From Bacteroidales bacterium UBA5537 (GTDB taxonomy: Bacteria; Bacteroidota; Bacteroidia; Bacteroidales; Lentimicrobiaceae): 5,939 nt of DNA. Shown piece by piece: positions 1 through 5,276 of this stretch. Each line of letters begins with the position of its first letter. Positions within the stretch are counted from its first letter, which is position 1. A model generated the notes under the pieces. That model saw only the letters and a program-made list of their open reading frames with translations, searched no databases and had not been told where the DNA came from. The stretch is from positions 144,757-150,695 of the forward strand of contig DINP01000036.1 of assembly GCA_002426025.1 (NCBI GenBank). Direction: 5' to 3'. The position numbers and the translations under genes were made by a program.

Positions 1-29
1 ATTTACCGAACACCCTTTAAATAAGTTCA

Positions 30-446
30 TTATTTTTTCATGGTACGGATGTAGCCTATAACAGCCCATCTGTCAGCTTCGTCAACAATTTTTTTCTCAA
101 AGTTTGGCATTTCATCACGGCCAACAAATGACATGTAATAAAGTTCACCATCTGAATAGGCCTGGAATTTTGCACTTGAGAAATCACCGGTGCTGGTTTT
201 GAGGCTGGCGGCTTTTGGTCCATCGCCCAATCCTTTTGAACCGTGACATGATTTGCAATGTTTGTTAAACATTTCTTTGCCGATTGATTTAATTGATGCA
301 TCATCTGCCTTAATTGTACTCTTCATGCTTTTGTATTTTGCAGGAACAGTCCATGGTCCACCGGCTTTTTGTGCCATTGCAACATTGGCCATTGTAAAAA
401 TTAAACCTGTGCAAAGAATTGCAACGAGTTTCATTGAGTTTTTCAT
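30..446 (-). CDS. Secreted monohaem cytochrome c (copy A)
   Basis: A 138-residue exported class I-like cytochrome c, probably a soluble periplasmic electron carrier. Residues 1-25 form a Sec signal peptide (hydrophobic core, then A-M-A before Q26). The single haem site is C64-K-S-C67-H68, and M113 in the segment E-M-P-N-F is the likely sixth iron ligand, as in small cytochrome c domains where a Met-Pro follows the haem. Residues 64-120 are identical to those of the paralogue at 3893-4309, whereas the signal peptides differ strongly. It starts at ATG 446, just after a good TAnnTTTG box (475-482), and ends with TAA. Only 29 bases follow to the window edge, with no terminator, so it may be the first gene of a longer unit; in the other copy a hexahaem gene follows. 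The cytochrome identity is secure; its redox partners are inferred. Confidence 0.93.
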   Translation of the reverse strand: MKNSMKLVAILCTGLIFTMANVAMAQKAGGPWTVPAKYKSMKSTIKADDASIKSIGKEMFNKHCKSCHGSKGLGDGPKAASLKTSTGDFSSAKFQAYSDGELYYMSFVGRDEMPNFEKKIVDEADRWAVIGYIRTMKK

Positions 447-474
447 GATTTATAGGTTTTAAGATTAATATAAC

Positions 475-482
475 CAAAGATA
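475..482 (-). promoter_or_regulatory. Proximal -7 box (TATCTTTG) for the 30-446 cytochrome
   Basis: Read on the minus strand this is TATCTTTG, an exact match to the Bacteroidota -7 element TAnnTTTG. Transcription would start near 468, giving a leader of about 20 nt. That leader (positions 447-470) resembles the spacer before the paralogous cytochrome at 4309: both contain ATTAA followed by CTTAAAAC. No convincing -33 TTTG box was found at 19-23 bp; the nearest TTG is 24 bp away. Confidence 0.5.
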
Positions 483-593
483 AACAATTACCTTGCCATT
501 TACACACAATCTAGTAATAGTAAGGCTTTCAATCAGCGGAGGTTCGTAATGATTTTTTCTCTGAAATTCATTTATACCTGCGCTTTTCGCTTC

Positions 594-601
594 CAAAGGT
601 A
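594..601 (-). promoter_or_regulatory. Distal -7 box (TACCTTTG)
   Basis: Minus-strand TACCTTTG is an exact TAnnTTTG match. It lies 87 bp (centre to centre) from the Crp/Fnr-like box at 678-691. The corresponding bases upstream of the four-gene unit (5687-5696) match 8 of 10 positions in the same register. A transcript from here would have a leader of about 140 nt before the ATG at 446. No -33 box was seen. Confidence 0.45.
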
Positions 602-655
602 GTTATATATATAAATAGTGTCATTTATTCATAATTGATATTTTCGTTGCCGGGA

Positions 656-693
656 GGTGATAAATCTGATAATTTGAATGATATATATCACCG
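656..693 (-). promoter_or_regulatory. Crp/Fnr-type operator, copy 1
   Basis: The core at 678-691 is ATGAT-ATAT-ATCAC, which keeps the perfect palindrome TGAT-N4-ATCA of Fnr-type sites (8 of 10 bases of TTGAT-N4-ATCAA). It is embedded in a wider inverted repeat, GGTGAT (656-661) and ATCACC (687-692). The same arrangement with the same 37-bp span occurs at 5749-5785, and 28 of 38 bases agree without gaps between the two copies. Binding by the regulator encoded at 5852 is inference. Confidence 0.6.
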
Positions 694-740
694 ATTATAA
701 TTGTTGATTCAGATTGAATTTGAAATGAACAGCAATGCAT

Positions 741-770
741 AAAAAAACCTCCGGTATTTAACCGGAGGTT
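741..770 (-). terminator. Rho-independent terminator of the 819-2174 gene
   Basis: A 10-bp stem, AACCTCCGGT (746-755) paired with ACCGGAGGTT (761-770), closes a 5-nt loop. On the minus strand it is followed by a T-run (A741-A747 on the plus strand). It lies about 50 nt past the stop codon and insulates the hexahaem gene from the downstream cytochrome region. Confidence 0.9.
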
Positions 771-779
771 CTGTTTGTC

Positions 780-798
780 TTGTGATATAATATCACAA
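780..798. repeat. Perfect 19-bp palindrome in the 3' UTR
   Basis: The sequence TTGTGATATAATATCACAA is a perfect palindrome around one central base (789). It lies between the stop codon of the hexahaem gene and its terminator. It has TGTGA and TCACA half-sites like a Crp operator but with 7 rather than 6 bases between them, and it could also fold as an RNA hairpin. The function is not determined. Confidence 0.55.
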
Positions 799-818
799 TT
801 TATTCCGAAATCAAAAAA

Positions 819-2174
819 CTACTGAACGGCAATGGAGTTTTGTAACAGAGCCATGGTGTATTTATAATTATGAATACCAAGGCTATAATCCCTGAGGCAC
901 AGTTGGAAGTTAATTATACCGCCCATTTGAGCATTGGTAAGGGTAATCTTGGGTAATGTAAGATTAAAATCTTTCTGATCCTGAGTCCAGGAATTGGAAG
1001 GACTTGGATTCTGGAATGTGCCGGTAGGATTGTTGGCAGCAAAATCCGGATTGTTGATGGGATCGTAAATGTTCAGATAGCCATCATATTTATTCGAAGT
1101 GTTGCTAACCCATAGATTTGCTTCAGCATCAGGGTTTCTATTAAGTATTTCTACACCATTCACCTGGAGTAATGAAGCAAGCTCTTCAAGTTTTGCTTTT
1201 ACTGCTGCCCTTGGAGTTGTCCAGTAGTCAGTGGATGATGAAGAAACACCTGTGTGACATCCTTCAGCATTACATCCGTTAAAGTTTCCTTTAGCTTTGA
1301 AACTATGTCCGCCAGCAGCTCCCGACATGGTAGCCATATGGCAATCCTGACAGGAAGCATCAATGGTGTGTCTAGAATTAAGATAGGAATTTGCACCGGC
1401 AAATTCTACGCCACCCATACCTGCAAACACAGCGCCGGCAGTGCCATAGTGTGTATGAGTTCTGTATGCAGGTTTCAGCAGGTTAGTTGTGCTGGTTGGA
1501 TCGTAAAACACTGCTGTTGGATTGGCAGCTATACCTACATAATCAAGAACATTTCCATTTCCAGCGGATGCAGTGAATGGACGTGGCTGATGACATTTGA
1601 TACATAAGTTGCTTCTTCCTCCGTCAGCTGCAGCATTTATTGTTTTTGCACCACCCCACATAGACATTGAAACAGGAGCCACTGTTGTTAAAGCTAGATC
1701 GCCTGTACTATATGTAGTATGTATGCTGCTATGGCATGTTCCACAGGTAATTTCACCATATGCTGCCGTTGGGGCAACAAAATAGTCATTCACGTATTTG
1801 TTTGTTGTGGTATTAAGTGTGAATGTTGAAGGTGTGTTGTTGGCGCATACATATTTGAAGGCTTCAGAAAGGTGGCAAGGACCACAGGTTGTACTTCCAG
1901 CTTCTTCAAAAGCAGCTTCACCGTAAGAGTGTTTTGATAATTCATATTGTGTGGCAGCAAGTTCAATTCCCGCCGGACTATGGCATTCAATACAACTGGC
2001 TGTACCATCGGCGCCATCTGCACCATTTGCGCCATTCGTGCCGTTGGTACCGTTGGTACCATTAATCCCGTCTTTGCCGGCAGGTCCTTCTTTGGCGCAG
2101 CTGGTAATAAACACGTTGCTCGCTATTAGCATGCAAGCCGTAAATAAAGTGAGGAGTAATTTTTTTCGTTTCAT
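819..2174 (-). CDS. Hexahaem c-type cytochrome lipoprotein with collagen-like stalk (copy A)
   Basis: A 451-residue lipid-anchored multihaem cytochrome. The signal peptide ends in the lipobox I-T-S-C26. Residues 27-29 (A-K-E) partly resemble the lipoprotein surface-export signal of some Bacteroidota. Residues 30-57 are Gly-X-Y triplets, a short collagen-like spacer. Haem sites are five CXXCH motifs at C61, C97, C144, C191 and C275, plus an unusual CX4CH at C301-C306-H307. Conserved H82, H242, H269 and H290 are candidate distal ligands. The C-terminal S-L-G-I-H-N segment (about 431-436) resembles the G-V-H-N-P motif common in multihaem cytochromes. It is homologous to the 2756-3811 product but about 100 residues longer, mainly through extra sequence at 200-235 and 345-410. 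There is no CXXCK site, so it is not a typical NrfA nitrite reductase. It has its own terminator and a long upstream region. The electron partner is unknown. Confidence 0.92.
   Translation of the reverse strand: MKRKKLLLTLFTACMLIASNVFITSCAKEGPAGKDGINGTNGTNGTNGANGADGADGTASCIECHSPAGIELAATQYELSKHSYGEAAFEEAGSTTCGPCHLSEAFKYVCANNTPSTFTLNTTTNKYVNDYFVAPTAAYGEITCGTCHSSIHTTYSTGDLALTTVAPVSMSMWGGAKTINAAADGGRSNLCIKCHQPRPFTASAGNGNVLDYVGIAANPTAVFYDPTSTTNLLKPAYRTHTHYGTAGAVFAGMGGVEFAGANSYLNSRHTIDASCQDCHMATMSGAAGGHSFKAKGNFNGCNAEGCHTGVSSSSTDYWTTPRAAVKAKLEELASLLQVNGVEILNRNPDAEANLWVSNTSNKYDGYLNIYDPINNPDFAANNPTGTFQNPSPSNSWTQDQKDFNLTLPKITLTNAQMGGIINFQLCLRDYSLGIHNYKYTMALLQNSIAVQ
2004..2087 (-). repeat. 9-bp-period repeat encoding the collagen-like stalk (copy A)
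   Basis: In-frame 9-bp units encode nine Gly-X-Y triplets (residues 30-57). Two adjacent units at 2041-2058 are identical (CCGTTGGTA twice). The period preserves reading frame, so slippage would change stalk length without breaking the gene. The equivalent stalk in the paralogue is shorter. Confidence 0.75.
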
Positions 2175-2192
2175 TGTGTTGTGTTTTTGTTT

Positions 2193-2207
2193 GTGAAAGT
2201 GTGAATT
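2193..2207 (-). promoter_or_regulatory. Conserved 5' leader element of the hexahaem genes (copy A)
   Basis: On the minus strand this is AATTCACACTTTCAC. The same 15 bases occur at 3830-3844, and in both genes exactly 18 nt separate the element from the ATG. The intervening bases are A/C-rich with no Shine-Dalgarno-like purine stretch. It may be a translation-enhancing leader or simply shared ancestry. Confidence 0.5.
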
Positions 2208-2249
2208 GTGAAAGTGAAATTTATTTAAATAAATATTTATTCCTGAGTA

Positions 2250-2447
2250 TCATAAACCCTCATCCAGAAGATTAGAAATAAACAGATTTGAAAAGCCAGG
2301 GCTTGATGAAATTTGAATTTCAGACCAGGTCGTTGCTTTTGGTCTTTGTAGAAATTCTAAAGTGTTGAGATATAGTAAATTGAAATTCGCCTTAATGATT
2401 AAAGGCTCTCCTTGATTAATGTTGGTAATTATGACGCTTGGTGCCAT
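2250..2447 (-). CDS. Possible small ORF of unknown function
   Basis: I do not recognise this frame. From ATG 2447 it gives 65 residues beginning MAPSVIITN and ending LLDEGL, with no signal peptide, cysteine or haem site. The frame is open further upstream to 2558, but only with a TTG start and across the predicted promoter box. The ATG lies about 50 nt after the start of transcription predicted from the 2502-2509 box, and the stop is 75 bp before the hexahaem gene, so it could be the first gene of that unit. It may equally be a chance frame or a gene remnant inside a long leader. Confidence 0.22.
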   Translation of the reverse strand: MAPSVIITNINQGEPLIIKANFNLLYLNTLEFLQRPKATTWSEIQISSSPGFSNLFISNLLDEGL

Positions 2448-2501
2448 AAAAGCAGGAGAAAGGTGACAATAATATGAATTGATTTCTTTTTCAATGTGCA
2501 C

Positions 2502-2509
2502 CAAAGATA
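2502..2509 (-). promoter_or_regulatory. -7 box (TATCTTTG) upstream of the 819-2174 unit
   Basis: Minus-strand TATCTTTG is an exact TAnnTTTG match and identical to the box at 475-482. Its centre is 89 bp from the centre of the Crp/Fnr-like box at 2588-2601, close to the 87-bp spacing of the other two copies. The resulting leader before ATG 2174 would be about 320 nt. A weaker candidate box at 2556-2563 (TATGATTG) would put the operator near -42 instead. Confidence 0.45.
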
Positions 2510-2587
2510 ATCGGTTAAACAAATAGAGATATTTAAATATATGGTGATGTTTCTGCAATCATAAGCTGAACTTTAATAGATATTTCA

Positions 2588-2601
2588 TTGATCTAAATCA
2601 C
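2588..2601 (-). promoter_or_regulatory. Crp/Fnr-type operator, copy 2
   Basis: TTGAT-CTAA-ATCAC matches 9 of 10 bases of the Fnr consensus TTGAT-N4-ATCAA. The flank at 2580-2592 matches 12 of 13 bases of 5763-5775, so the similarity to copy 3 extends beyond the palindrome. It is upstream of the hexahaem unit ending at 819. Confidence 0.6.
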
Positions 2602-2705
2602 TGCCTTAGAATGAATCCTGGCTTGTTTGTGTGTGCTTTATTAGTTTTTCAAAGCCGAGCCAGCCTTGAAATTTCCTTAATGAAATCAATTTTAAATTAA
2701 GGAGC

Positions 2706-2734
2706 AAAAAAAAAGACCTCAGTTGAGGTCTTTT
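2706..2734 (-). terminator. Rho-independent terminator of the four-gene cytochrome unit
   Basis: A 10-bp stem, AAAAGACCTC (2711-2720) with GAGGTCTTTT (2725-2734), closes a 4-nt loop. The A-tract at 2706-2714 gives the T-run on the minus strand. It lies about 20 nt past the stop at 2756. The short T-run on the other side is weaker, so minus-strand termination is the main reading. Confidence 0.9.
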
Positions 2735-2755
2735 ATAATAAACAGTTAAACTGAA

Positions 2756-3811
2756 CTATAAAGCTTCGTTCAGATTTTCTAACAATTTTTTGATATACTT
2801 CGGATTATGAACACCAAGGCTCTTATCTTCGGTAAGTGCTTTATAGTCTAAGCAAGCACCGGCAACAAGTCCTGAATATGTGCCATTTACTGAATTATCG
2901 CTTCCTGCAGCAGTAATCCCGGTAGCATCCAGTTTTAGTTTCAGATCTGCCAATAAGGTTGCGATTTCACCCTGAAATTCTTCAGTCAAAGCCTGAACAT
3001 CTTCGCCTTCGTGACATCCGCTTACTTCACAACTAGAAGTGTTGAGAACGGTTGATCCATGATAATCATAGCCCATCCACATTGTGTGGCCTCCTGCCTG
3101 AACACCATAAGCTTCGCCCATGTGGCATGTAACACATGCATCACCAATCATCGTAGAGTGAGCAGAGTTAACAAGTCCGCCACCAACTTCGAAAAGTCCT
3201 TTACCAACACCGGCATAGGCATTTGCCTGCGGTCCGTGGTGTACACCATAACGCGATGAAGTTACAGTAATATCAGGCCCGCCAGCAACTGGGAAAGGCT
3301 CAACAGTACGACCCTGATGACAACTTGCACATAAGCTACCTTTACCGAAATCATGAGTTCCACCTGTGTTTCTTAATGCTACAGGACCGGTTACAGTTAA
3401 TGCCAGGTCAGCAGCAGTGTAGGTGTCATGAATCTTATGACAGGTGTAGCAATTCTGTGGATTTGGATTATCAATTTTTGCACCTGCAACAGTCCAGTCA
3501 TAACTACCATCCAGATCGCCAAGGAAACCCTGACTAGTGTGACATACTGCACATTCGCCTTCGCTTCTTTCAAAGTTCAAACCAACGCCGTGTTGTGAAT
3601 TGGCCCACTGGATTTCTTTTGAAAAAATTGACTGATCATCGCTATGGCATACAATACATGATGTAGTTCCATCTGTGCCATTTGTACCATTGGTGCCATC
3701 CTGACCAGCAGGGCCGGCAGGACCTTCTTTTGTACAACTTGTCATAAACAAGTTTCCAGCTATCAGCATTCCCGCTGTTAGCATGGATAATAGCATTGTT
3801 TTTCTTTTCAT
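2756..3811 (-). CDS. Hexahaem c-type cytochrome lipoprotein with collagen-like stalk (copy B)
   Basis: A 351-residue lipid-anchored multihaem cytochrome and the last gene of the four-gene unit. The lipobox is M-T-S-C26, followed by T-K-E and Gly-X-Y triplets over residues 30-50. Haem sites are CXXCH at C52, C87, C121, C161 and C226, and a CX4CH at C261-C266-H267. This 5+1 layout is the same as in the 819-2174 product. Likely distal ligands are H74, H191 or H192, H218 and H241, each with a counterpart in the paralogue. The C-terminal S-L-G-V-H-N-P-K-Y (331-339) fits a motif recurrent in multihaem cytochromes. It begins 81 bp after the monohaem gene with no terminator between, so co-transcription is likely. 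The role is probably electron transfer at the outer membrane; no catalytic CXXCK haem was seen, and the substrate is unknown. Confidence 0.92.
   Translation of the reverse strand: MKRKTMLLSMLTAGMLIAGNLFMTSCTKEGPAGPAGQDGTNGTNGTDGTTSCIVCHSDDQSIFSKEIQWANSQHGVGLNFERSEGECAVCHTSQGFLGDLDGSYDWTVAGAKIDNPNPQNCYTCHKIHDTYTAADLALTVTGPVALRNTGGTHDFGKGSLCASCHQGRTVEPFPVAGGPDITVTSSRYGVHHGPQANAYAGVGKGLFEVGGGLVNSAHSTMIGDACVTCHMGEAYGVQAGGHTMWMGYDYHGSTVLNTSSCEVSGCHEGEDVQALTEEFQGEIATLLADLKLKLDATGITAAGSDNSVNGTYSGLVAGACLDYKALTEDKSLGVHNPKYIKKLLENLNEAL
3662..3724 (-). repeat. 9-bp-period repeat encoding the collagen-like stalk (copy B)
   Basis: In-frame units encode about seven Gly-X-Y triplets (residues 30-50) between the lipid-anchor cysteine and the first haem site. 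There are fewer triplets than in copy A (about nine), which suggests the stalk length has changed by whole units since duplication. Confidence 0.7.
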
Positions 3812-3829
3812 AGTTGTTTGTTTTTGTGA

Positions 3830-3844
3830 GTGAAAGTGTGAATT
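3830..3844 (-). promoter_or_regulatory. Conserved 5' leader element of the hexahaem genes (copy B)
   Basis: This is the same 15 bases on the minus strand (AATTCACACTTTCAC) as at 2193-2207, again 18 nt before the ATG. The match ends abruptly upstream, where an insertion of about 6 bases separates a further shared TTTCACTT tract. Confidence 0.5.
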
Positions 3845-3892
3845 ATTTTGAGTGAAGTGAAATTCAAAAAAAGTATATCAAAATAGTTTTTG

Positions 3893-4309
3893 TTATTTCT
3901 TCAGTGTCCGCATGTAGTAAACTACAGCCCAACGGTCACTTTCATCTGTGATCTTTTTCTCAAAGTTTGGCATTTCATCGCGACCAACAAATGACATATA
4001 GTAGAGTTCTCCATCGGAATAGGCTTGAAATTTTGCACTTGAGAAATCACCCGTACTGGTTTTAAGACTGGCAGCTTTTGGTCCGTCACCAAGTCCTTTT
4101 GAACCATGGCATGACTTGCAATTCTTGTTGTAGAGTTCTTTGCCTGTTGAGTTAATTGAAGCATCACCAGCTTTAATGGTGCTTTTCATGCTTTTGTATT
4201 TGGCAGGAACAACCCAGGCTGCACCTGGTTTCTGAGCCATTGAAAGGCTGATTGATAAAAAGAAGAATGCTGCTCCAAAAATTGAGATAAGTTTTACTGA
4301 GTTCTTCAT
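3893..4309 (-). CDS. Secreted monohaem cytochrome c (copy B)
   Basis: A 138-residue exported cytochrome c, the third gene of the unit, starting 26 bp after the barrel gene. The signal peptide covers residues 1-25 (S-M-A before Q26). The haem site is C64-K-S-C67-H68 and M113 is the likely axial ligand. The 57 residues from C64 to I120 are identical to those of the 30-446 product, although 23 of the 171 underlying bases differ, all silently. Divergence is concentrated in the signal peptide, around residues 50-63 and in the last 20 residues. It is probably the periplasmic carrier working with the hexahaem lipoprotein encoded 81 bp downstream. The conserved surface from the haem to the Met loop suggests a fixed redox partner (inference). 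Confidence 0.93.
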   Translation of the reverse strand: MKNSVKLISIFGAAFFFLSISLSMAQKPGAAWVVPAKYKSMKSTIKAGDASINSTGKELYNKNCKSCHGSKGLGDGPKAASLKTSTGDFSSAKFQAYSDGELYYMSFVGRDEMPNFEKKITDESDRWAVVYYMRTLKK

Positions 4310-4335
4310 TGAAATAGTAGTTTTAAGTTAATAAA

Positions 4336-5247
4336 TTAAAAATTCCACAAACGGGTAATGTTCAAACCAATCAGGATTCCGCTTTTAAAGAAATCATTCT
4401 TATTGAACATAATGTCTTCCTGAGGTAGAATGCCTTGTGCTGATGCAATATACATATGGAAAGCATGGGTACTGGTTGCAACTTCAACGCCTATACTCAG
4501 ATTTGGTTTGATTTTCTCAGCATTGTCGTTAAATTCTTTTGTGTGCTCAGAAATTGCCTGAATCTGTAGAGGAAAATCACCTCCGATAATTACAGAACTT
4601 TGTGGTGAGAATTTAATTCTGCCAGCAAATGATATTGAAATTCTTTCATGATCCATGGTAGAATCAATCGAATTATAGTGTGTGAAACCAGGCGCAATTT
4701 GCAATGAGAACATATCATTAAACCTGCGGGATACAATTATCTGGCTGAAATAGGACATGCGATGGCTGAATTTATATTCAATGCCAAATTTATCATCTGC
4801 ACTTCCATCAATACCAATAACTTCATAAAGGGAGATAGTTACTGGTATTTTATTTGAACGGGTTTGTTGCAGAACATTGTATTTGATCTGAATATCCTGC
4901 ATTTTGTTAAACTTGGTTGTACCAAGGCCAACGGTCAGGTTATCCAGAATGCTGTAATTAAGTCCAAGGCGAATGTTTGATGGGGCCCAGATTCCGAATA
5001 AATCGGTTACTCCATTATCCATGGTTCCAAATCGGTGCTGGATAATCATTTCCAGTGTTTTGGATGGTTGTAGCGTTGTAGTTGCGGCATCAAACAATAG
5101 CCCGCTTTCGAAAGCCGCACGTGCGGGGCGTTCTTTAACAGGTGCTTCGTTGGTTTCGTCTTGTGCGAATACAGTAACACTTCCAAAAACAATAGCTGCC
5201 GTAAGTAATGAAGTAGTGCTTTTTCTTATTAATTCTGCAATTCTCAT
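4336..5247 (-). CDS. DUF5777-like outer-membrane beta-barrel protein
   Basis: A 303-residue protein with a signal peptide (cleavage likely after V-F-A28), a short linker rich in charged residues (30-43), and then alternating amphipathic strands typical of an outer-membrane barrel. Family-like features are H71-R-F-G74, the L-F-G-I-W-A-P-S-N-I-R-L-G-L segment (83-96) and K122-Y-N-V-L-Q-Q (122-128). These match my recollection of DUF5777, a Bacteroidota family often found next to c-type cytochromes. It ends in phenylalanine (N-F), the usual BAM recognition residue. It starts 29 bp after the haem lipoprotein stop and is followed after 26 bp by the monohaem cytochrome, so it sits in the middle of the cytochrome unit. 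It is much smaller than MtrB-type porins, so a porin-cytochrome role is only a hypothesis. Confidence 0.8.
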   Translation of the reverse strand: MRIAELIRKSTTSLLTAAIVFGSVTVFAQDETNEAPVKERPARAAFESGLLFDAATTTLQPSKTLEMIIQHRFGTMDNGVTDLFGIWAPSNIRLGLNYSILDNLTVGLGTTKFNKMQDIQIKYNVLQQTRSNKIPVTISLYEVIGIDGSADDKFGIEYKFSHRMSYFSQIIVSRRFNDMFSLQIAPGFTHYNSIDSTMDHERISISFAGRIKFSPQSSVIIGGDFPLQIQAISEHTKEFNDNAEKIKPNLSIGVEVATSTHAFHMYIASAQGILPQEDIMFNKNDFFKSGILIGLNITRLWNF

Positions 5248-5276
5248 GTGTTGTTGATTTTTGAGTTAAATAAACA

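Larger units (their letters stand above)
447..740. other. Intergenic regulatory region upstream of the 30-446 cytochrome
   Basis: A non-coding gap between the cytochrome start and the terminator of the next gene. It holds two TAnnTTTG boxes on the minus strand (475-482 and 594-601) and a Crp/Fnr-like element (656-693). It also holds a 12-codon minus-strand reading frame (571 down to 533, peptide MNFREKIITNLR) that a transcript from the distal box would carry. No tRNA-like or riboswitch-like fold was recognised. The micro-ORF has no coding support beyond its position about 20 nt after the predicted start of transcription. Confidence 0.5.
2175..2705. other. Long gap upstream of the 819-2174 gene
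   Basis: An AT-rich stretch of about 530 bp that separates the two hexahaem genes. It contains the conserved leader element (2193-2207), an unidentified 65-codon minus-strand frame (2250-2447), a TAnnTTTG box (2502-2509) and a Crp/Fnr-like box (2588-2601). Nothing recognisable was found between 2602 and 2705 except the start of the neighbouring terminator. No plus-strand gene is supported. Confidence 0.5.

Noticed and set aside
56..304. Alternative minus-strand frames inside the monohaem cytochromes (56-304 and 3922-4167), similar to each other
   Set aside because: Their similarity simply follows from the homology of the two real genes in another frame, and they lack signal peptides and motifs.
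1254..1607. Plus-strand open frames antisense to the hexahaem genes (also at 1597-1785, 1947-2196, 3059-3259 and 3325-3537)
   Set aside because: They lie opposite strong haem-motif coding sequence, have no plausible start context and give cysteine- or serine-rich nonsense peptides that mirror the real genes.
819..2174. NrfA-type nitrite reductase or another named multihaem enzyme
   Set aside because: There is no CXXCK active-site haem, and the haem spacing and stalk do not fit NrfA. Only the C-terminal G-V-H-N-P-like motif is shared, and it is widespread in multihaem cytochromes.
2219..2234. 16-bp palindrome ATTTATTTAAATAAAT upstream of the hexahaem gene
   Set aside because: It is made only of A and T in an AT-rich gap, and is expected often by chance. 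No matching copy occurs upstream of the paralogue.
2743..2753. Small palindrome CAGTTAAACTG between a stop codon and its terminator
   Set aside because: The arms are only 5 bp around one base, too short to argue for an operator or a stable hairpin, and it does not resemble the 780-798 palindrome.
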